DNA of 64,000 nt from Clarkia xantiana subsp. parviflora (Eukaryota > Streptophyta > Magnoliopsida > Myrtales > Onagraceae). The notes beneath the pieces are model-generated. The model saw nothing but the letters and a program-made list of their open reading frames with translations. It was not told where the DNA came from and did no database searches. Within the stretch, counting starts at the first letter, position 1. Every line of letters starts with the position of its first letter. Positions 58,285-64,000 of this stretch are shown here, one piece after another. Both the position numbers and the translations under genes were made by a program. The stretch is taken from contig JAPTYO010000002.1 of NCBI GenBank assembly GCA_036873135.1, positions 48,909,452-48,973,451 of the forward strand, read 5' to 3'.

Positions 58285-59820
58285 GAAAAATACAAGAAAA
58301 CACGAAAACCATGACGATGTGATTCGATCAGAGGAATATAGTGATGACCATGTTCCGATTGAAATAAGAGAAAGTATCGAGAGATTCGAGGAGAGGAAGC
58401 CATCAACTGTCGAAACTATCGAGATAGTAAACATCGGTACAAAGGAAGAACCCCGAGAGCTCAAAATTTGGGCAACTCTTGATCCTCTCAGAAAGCCCAG
58501 ATGATCGAGCTACTAGACGAGTACAAGGAGATCTTTGCCTGGTCATATTCCGACATGCCAGGTTTAGATACATCAATTGTGCAACATACTTTAACCATAG
58601 ATACTGAGAAGTTCAAGCCCAAAAGACAACATTTAAGGCGACAAAGTCCGGAGTTACTCCTCAAGATCAAGGAAGAAATCATCAAGCAGATTAACGCAGG
58701 ATTCCTTGAGTATGCAACTACTCTGAGTGGGTTGCCAATATTGTCCCTGTACCAAAGAAGGATGGTCGTGTTCGAGTCTGTGTTGATTATCGAGATCTCA
58801 AGAAGGCTAGTCCGAATGACAACTTTCCACTCCCTCATATTGACATGTTAGTCGATAGCACGGCACGACACAACATGTTCTCATTCATGGATGGGTTTTC
58901 CGGATACAATCAGATCAAGATGGCGGAAGAGGACAAGTCAAAAACCACTTTCATCACGATGTGGGGCACGTTTAGATACAAGGTCATGCCTTTCGGACTC
59001 AAGAATGCGGGGGCAACTTACCAGAGAGCGATGGTGACATTGTGCCATGACATGATGCATAAGCAGATAGAAGTGTACGTCGATGATATGATCGCAAAAT
59101 CCCGCGAAAACGAGGACCACCTTGTCAACTTGCGGATGCTCTTTGAACGGCTCAAGAAGTTTAAACTCAGGCTAAATCCAGCAAAATGCACATTCGGGGT
59201 AACATCCGGTAAGTTGCTGGGCTTTATAGTCAGCAAGAAGGGTATATAAGTGGATCCCGACATGGTCAAGGCGATACTACACCTTCCAGCACCATCTAGC
59301 GTCAAGGAAGTTAGAAGCTAGCTCGGACGTCTGAATTACATTTGGAGGTTCATCGCCAATATGACGAACAAGTGTCAGCCTTTGTTCCGCCTCTTGCGGA
59401 AAAATGCATTGATTGAATGGGATGAAGAGTGTCAGCATTCAATTCAATCAAAGAATATCTCGTCAATTCACCAGTCTTGGTCCCACCCAATCCGGGTCGG
59501 CCGCTTTTTTGTATCTGGCGGTTCGAAAAGGCTCATTGGGATGCATGCTGGGGCAACTAGATGAAGATGGTCAGACAGAGCACGCCATTTAACCTCAGCA
59601 AGAAGTTCACTTAAGGAGAGGCCAAGTACACGGAAATTGAAAGGACGAGTTGCGCACTGGTATGGGTGATGCAGCGACTCCGACAGTATACGCTGTATTA
59701 CACCATACACCTCATTTCTAAGATGAATCCCTTGAAGTACATACTAGAAAAGCCGGCGTTAATGAAGAATGTCTCCAAATGGCAGGTCCAGCTTGCTGAA
59801 TACGACATATAGTTCATTCC
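58285..59820 (+). pseudogene. reverse transcriptase and first RNase H of the Tat-like element
   Basis: An acidic spacer (58285-58500) leads to MIELLDEYKEIFAWSYSDMP, the usual RT entry. After a frameshift near 58730, DMLVDSTARHNMFSFMDGFS, MPFGLKNAGATYQRAM and EVYVDDMIAKSRE (YVDD core near 59075) are clear, with LRLNPAKCTFGV downstream. Stops at 59247 and near 59317 and several frameshifts up to 59820 destroy the connection and the RT-linked RNase H, of which only pieces such as AKYTEIERTSCALVW are legible. Confidence 0.8.
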
Positions 59821-60345
59821 TCGTACTTCTATAAAAGGGCAGGCTGTTGCAGATCATCTAGCTGAATTTCCCATTGATGACGATCATCAAGCAAGCCACG
59901 AGCTTCCGGATAGCGACATACTTCACGTGGAAGAAGAGACAGAAAATAGAAGCATGTGGAGAATGTATTTTGATGGAGCCGCAAACTCCACCGGCTGTGG
60001 TGTAGGGGTAGTAATCGTATCCCCAAAAGGTCAACATTTTCCTGTAGCAGCAAAGATTACTTTCCCTTGCACCAACACCGTGGCGGAATACGAAGCGTGC
60101 ATTCTCGGGTTGCGAGCGACAATTGATTTCAAGATACATGAACTCGAGGTTTATGGAGATTCCATGCTGGTCATTCTCCAAACCATAGGAGAATGGAAAA
60201 CAAGAGATCCCAAGTTACAGCCATATCATCAGCATATTGAAGAGTTGAGCGAGAATTTTGAAGAAATAACGTTCACGCAAATGCCTCGGAATAAAAACCA
60301 GTTCGCAGACGCGTTGGCGACCCTCGCGTCAATGGTGAATATTTC
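59820..60345 (+). pseudogene. second (archaeal-type) RNase H domain
   Basis: The text WRMYFDGAANSTGCGVGVVI, NTVAEYEACILGLRAT, LEVYGDSMLVILQTIGEW and QFADALATLASM follows the order of the additional aRNH domain known from Tat elements, with the catalytic Asp, Glu, Asp and last Asp retained. It lies in an open frame with integrase (59927-61198). It degrades RNA in RNA:DNA hybrids during reverse transcription. Confidence 0.8.
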
Positions 60346-60399
60346 AGATGCAAGTTCCATAGAGCCTCTTGAGATCGAAGTAAACAAGCGTCCTGCGTA

Positions 60400-61683
60400 T
60401 TGTTGCACACTTGAAGAATCAAATGGCGAACCCTGGTTCATCGACATAAAAAGATACTTGCAGTCAGGCGAGTTTCCCGAGGGCACAAGTAGCAAGGATC
60501 GGAAAACCATCCGCAAGATGGCATGTAATTACTTTCTTAGTGGTGAAATTCTTTATAGAAAATATTTTGATGCCACCCTTTTGAGATGTGTAGGTTCAGA
60601 AGAGGCAAAGCGATTGATGGAGGAAGTCCACGAAGGAAGTTGTGGACCGCACATGAGTGGTCACATGCTCGCAAGAAAAATCATGAGGATGGGCTATTTT
60701 TGGACCACCCTGATGTTAGACTGTCTCAAGCACGTCCAACGATGCCACCTATGCCAGGTGTACTCTAGTCAGATTCATGCGCCGCCAAACGAGCTGCACC
60801 CGATGTCTTCTCCGTGGCCTTTTTCAATGTGGGGAATCGATGTGATCGGTCCCATCTCACCAAATGCATCTAACGACCACAGGTTTATTTTGGTGGCAAT
60901 TGATTGTTTTACCAAGTGGGTAGAGGCGGTCACGCTTGCGTCAGTTACTGCAAAAGCGTTTGAGCGTTTCTTACGAAGAGACATTGTTGCCCGTTACGGG
61001 GTGCCCGAGACGGTAATCACAGAAAATGCCAAGAACCTCAACAACAAGTTGATAAACGATCTATGTGTTCTACTCAAGATCAAGCACAGGAATTCGTCTC
61101 CATACCGCCCTCAGATGAACGGCGCGGTGGAAGCAGCGAATAAAAACATAAAGAAGATCATTGAGAAGATGACAAGTCACATACAAATATTGGAATAATA
61201 TGCTACCATGGGCACTCTTGGCATACAGAACTTCGATTCGTACTTCGACCGGGGCAACTCCATTTTCTCTCGTATACGGAACTGAAGCTGTTCTACCCGT
61301 GGAAGTAGAGATCCCCTCTGCAAGGATCCTGGCAGAATCAGGGCTCGACGAGGCAGAATGGGCTAGAAAAAGGTATCAACAGTTGAAACTCATCGACGAG
61401 AAGAGGCTCACGGCACTATGTCATGGGCAATGCTACCAACAACGGATGGCTAGGGCCTTTGACAAGAAGGTACGACCACGTAATTTCTAACCAGGGGACC
61501 TGGTATTGCGTAAAGCACTGCGTATCAATCCTGATTCGCGAGGGAAGTTCGCGCCAAAGTACGAAGGACCCTACGTGGTCAAAGAAGTGTTCGAGGGAGG
61601 TGCACCGATCATCAAGGATATGGACGGTCAAGACCTTCCTAGTCCAGTCAACGCAGACGCACTTAAAAGGTATTATGCCTGAA
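60400..61683 (+). pseudogene. integrase of the Tat-like element, catalytic Asp replaced
   Basis: The zinc-binding part reads HEGSCGPHMSGHMLARKIMR to CLKHVQRCHLC near 60640-60755. The core shows MWGIDVIGPISP (first Asp) and the third residue in NGAVEAANK (Glu). The second position reads VITENAKN at about 61013-61036, where the family has TDNAKN, so the catalytic Asp is Glu (codon GAA, 61022-61024). A stop at 61196-61198 and a shift near 61480 interrupt the C-terminal part, whose end (APIIKDMDGQDL, ALKRYYA) is legible to 61683. Confidence 0.8.
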
Positions 61684-62850
61684 AAGGGCAGTTTCTCCGT
61701 GTAATAAAAAAAAAAAATCCCGCTAGGTCGAAAACCGGTAAAGGCGACTTAGGCAAAAGTTAGGGATGAGAGACATGATTGAAAATCTGAAAGGACAATC
61801 ATGGTAAAAGGAGAGTTGAAAAAAAAAGCCAGGGCCTTAAGTAGCGATGACGACAAGCTTCATAGCGCATCCTGAGCTACTTACCTGAGATTTTCAAACT
61901 ACTGCATTCTTGAAAGAGCCTCAGTCGTCCCTAAAACGACTACAAAATAAAGGGCCACAACCACCCTTCAAATGGTTACTGATAAAAAGAACTCCCACAA
62001 CATCAAAAGCGGAGAATAAGTGAAAGGGCCACAGCCACCCTCCAAACGGCTAAAGGTAAAAGAGTGACCCCGCGGATCCTGTGAAGGCGGGAAAATAAAA
62101 AGGGCCACAGTCGTCCCTAAAACGACTATAAAATAAAGTGCCACCGCCGCCCTCCAAACGGCTACAAATAAAAGAGTGACCCCGCGAATCTTGTAAGGGC
62201 GGGAAAATAAAAAAGGGTCACAGTCGTCCCTAAAAACGACTACAAAATAAAAAGGGCCACAGTCGTCCCTAAAACGACTACAAAATAAAGGGCCACAGCC
62301 ACCCTCCAAACGGCTACAGATAAAAGAGTGACCCCGCGAATCTTGTAAGAGCGGGGAGATAAAAAAGGGGTCACAGTCGTCCCTAAAACGACTACAAATA
62401 AAGGGCCACAGCCACCCTCCAAACGACTACAATCAAAGAGCTCCAACCACCCTCCAAACGGTTACAAATACTCCCGCATCGAGGTGGAAATAAAGAGGGT
62501 CTCAGCCACCCATTAATTGGCTACCAAATAAAGAGTGATTCCGCTGGGCTGAAAACCCGAAAGGGCGGCCTAGACCAAATTAGGAAATGAGGGGCATGAT
62601 TGCGAAATCCATAAAGTGCAATCATGGCAAAAGGAGAGAAGATAGAAAAAAAAAACCGAGGGGCACGGTCGGAAATTTCTCAATCGACCGTGGAAAAATG
62701 AGAGAATATGAGAGATTGAAAAAAAAAAAAAAAGATTCCGCTAAGTTGTCGTGTCATGCACAACTCAGGCAAAAAAATAGGGACAGACATTCAAGGTCCT
62801 TCTCCAACGGACGCCACTAGAGGCTCTTCTCCAAACGGACGCCACTAGAG
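61684..62850 (+). repeat. 3' region tandem repeats, block A
   Basis: From about 61900 to 62520 related modules alternate: GGGCCACAGTCGTCCCTAAA followed by CGACTACAAAATAAA, and GGGCCACAGCCACCCTCCAA followed by CGGCTACAAATAAAAGAGTG plus ACCCCGCGAATCTTGTAAG. The flanks hold paired phrases (GCATGATTG and CAATCATGG near 61770 and 62600). This is non-coding DNA between the integrase and the 3' LTR. Confidence 0.8.
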
Positions 62851-63245
62851 GCATTTCTCAGACATAGGAAGCTTTACTTTTATGCACGCCACTGGAGGCT
62901 TTACTTTTCTGAACGCCACTGGAGGCTTTACTTTCCCGCACGCCACTGGAGGCTTTACTTTTTAGCACGCCACTGGAGGCTTTACTTTCCCGCACGCCAC
63001 TGGAGGCTTTACTTTCCCGCACGACACTGGAGGCTTTACATTTCTGCACGCCACTGGAGGCTTTACTTTCCCGCACGCCACTTGAGGCTTTACTTTCCCG
63101 CACGCCACTGGAGGCTTTACTTATCTGCACGCCACTGGAGGCTTTACTTTCCGCACCGCCACTGGAGGCTCTTTAGTTTTCCGCACCGCCACTGGAGGCT
63201 CTTTACTTTTCCGCACCGCCACTGGAGGCTTTACTTTTTGCATCG
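62851..63245 (+). repeat. 3' region tandem repeats, block B (about 27-bp units)
   Basis: Some 14 units of the form CACGCCACTGGAGGCTTTAC plus TTTCCCG occupy this stretch, with variants such as TTTTTAG, TTTCTG and CTTTAGTTTTC. The 27-base period keeps a frame open on the minus strand, which is translated repeat. Tandem blocks in this position are characteristic of Tat elements. Confidence 0.85.
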
Positions 63246-63428
63246 CTAATGGAGGCACCGCCAATAGGTGTCCCGCCGACAGAAGTTTTATTGTTTCCGC
63301 ACCAGAATAAGAGTATGAGCCACCTTGAAGACTTCGAAGAATTGGAAGAGAATATACTTTCTGGTCAAAATCAGTGTTTCTTCGTCTTTGGACAAACCCC
63401 TTCGAACACGTTCTACGGGAGTCCGTCC
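63246..63428 (+). other. untranslated DNA before the polypurine tract
   Basis: About 180 bases without repeat or credible gene; a 68-codon frame here is not recognised and crosses the LTR border. Confidence 0.5.
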
Positions 63429-63442
63429 AAAGAGGGGCAAAC
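63429..63442 (+). other. polypurine tract
   Basis: AAAGAGGGGCAAAC directly precedes the 3' LTR start (TGTAAACAC at 63443), where plus-strand DNA synthesis is primed. Confidence 0.75.
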
Positions 63443-64000
63443 TGTAAACACTTGATTTTGACCCGGACGTAACGACGTTACACATGATACGTCAAATTCC
63501 GGACGCGTCAAGCCACAAAGTCTCAAAAAATGCTCAAGGGCACATTAGGGAAATTATTATAAAATATATTTTAAATTATTTCGAATATATTTAATATTTT
63601 CGGAATTTTTAAAAATATGTATATAATAATTAGTTATTTATTTTTAGAAAATTATCTGTAAGATATTTATCTCCAGATATTATTTTTTATTAAAAAAAAA
63701 ATTATCTGTAAAGACAAATATCCTTAGAAATATTCTCTAGAATAATTATCTGTTAGCATTTTTTATTTAAATTTTATCGGTAATCTAGACTAGGGTTTTA
63801 GTATAAATAGGGGTCTAGGTTACATTGTAAAAGACACAGAAAACACATCAGTAAATAATAGACTACTTTTCTTGGGATTCATGCGAATTTTGTCCTTTTG
63901 TGCTTTATTTCAAAAAAACTTTTTTTTTCTCCTTCTCTTCCCGCCTGGAGCCCTCCTCCTGCCGTCCAGCCTAGCTTTCAACGACCAGCCATCCACCGCG
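63443..64000 (+). mobile_element. 3' LTR of the Tat-like element (cut by window end)
   Basis: It matches 51150-51710 over its whole visible length with about 23 substitutions and a few small indels, by hand count. The right end and the second target-site copy lie beyond the window. Confidence 0.9.

Larger units (their letters stand above)
51150..64000 (+). mobile_element. Tat/Ogre-like gypsy retrotransposon (runs off the window)
   Basis: The order is 5' LTR (51150-52651), primer site, leader, extra ORF1, gag-protease, probable intron, RT, RNase H remnant, second RNase H, integrase, tandem-repeat 3' region, polypurine tract and 3' LTR (63443 to beyond 64000). An extra ORF before gag, a second RNase H, a pro-pol intron and repeat-rich 3' DNA are established hallmarks of the Tat lineage including Ogre. 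If the 3' LTR is as long as the 5' one, the element is about 13.8 kb. Several frame breaks make it non-autonomous. Confidence 0.9.

Noticed and set aside
62858..63130. Repetitive 90-residue peptide with KASSGVRES units
   Set aside because: The 27-base unit length keeps any frame open; there is no start context or conservation to support a protein.
62855..63245. CRISPR-like regular repeats
   Set aside because: Units are directly adjacent variants without unique spacers, in a plant retrotransposon 3' region, so this is a minisatellite.

Overview
The window is nuclear DNA of a flowering plant, probably a eudicot. It is AT-rich, its genes have GT-AG introns, and it carries plant-type Ty1/copia, Ty3/gypsy (Tat/Ogre-like), L1-type LINE, Mutator-like (MULE), CACTA and Helitron sequences, many nested in one another. 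I place it by gene and repeat families only; the species cannot be read from the sequence. About nine tenths of the 64 kb is transposable-element DNA.

Layout. 1-8430: two tandem, decayed copia units (LTR, primer-binding site, long AT-rich leader, intron-containing gag remnant, scraps of pol); the second unit is split by a 1.55-kb Helitron. 8940-14640: the host gene island. It has a four-exon gene for a small, extremely acidic, probably nuclear protein (9112-10761), a foldback element (11159-11659), and an intact nine-exon GH79 heparanase-like glycosidase gene (12217-14639). 15051-16642: a solo LTR of a Tat-like gypsy element with a perfect 5-bp target duplication. 17244-20470: a short minus-strand gypsy derivative with two diverged LTRs and only the start of gag.

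21087-36430: a 15.3-kb Mutator-like element delimited by a perfect 9-bp target duplication. Its long terminal inverted repeats each carry a TATA box and an ATG. Inside are a 7.6-kb satellite-like array with a five-unit higher-order pattern, a broken MuDR-type transposase gene on the plus strand, and a convergent gene on the minus strand for a plant-mobile-domain-like protein. A smaller foldback MULE and a Helitron end are nested inside it.

36680-41029: a 5'-interrupted L1-type LINE (minus). 41030-41894: a copia LTR plus gag. 42323-48596: a complete but mutated copia element (minus) with a 5-bp target duplication, whose 5' LTR was later hit by a 1.2-kb foldback MULE with its own 9-bp duplication. 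48960-49477: the end of a CACTA element. 49478-51149: a third copy of the gag-intron copia remnant. This is interrupted at 51150 by a Tat/Ogre-like gypsy element that runs off the window end. The element has an extra ORF before gag, a probable pro-pol intron, two RNase H regions and two tandem-repeat blocks before its 3' LTR.

Only the acidic-protein gene and the heparanase-like gene look like functional host genes. All transposon coding regions found carry stops, frameshifts or a lost catalytic residue, except the short gag at 41304, which is open but truncated.
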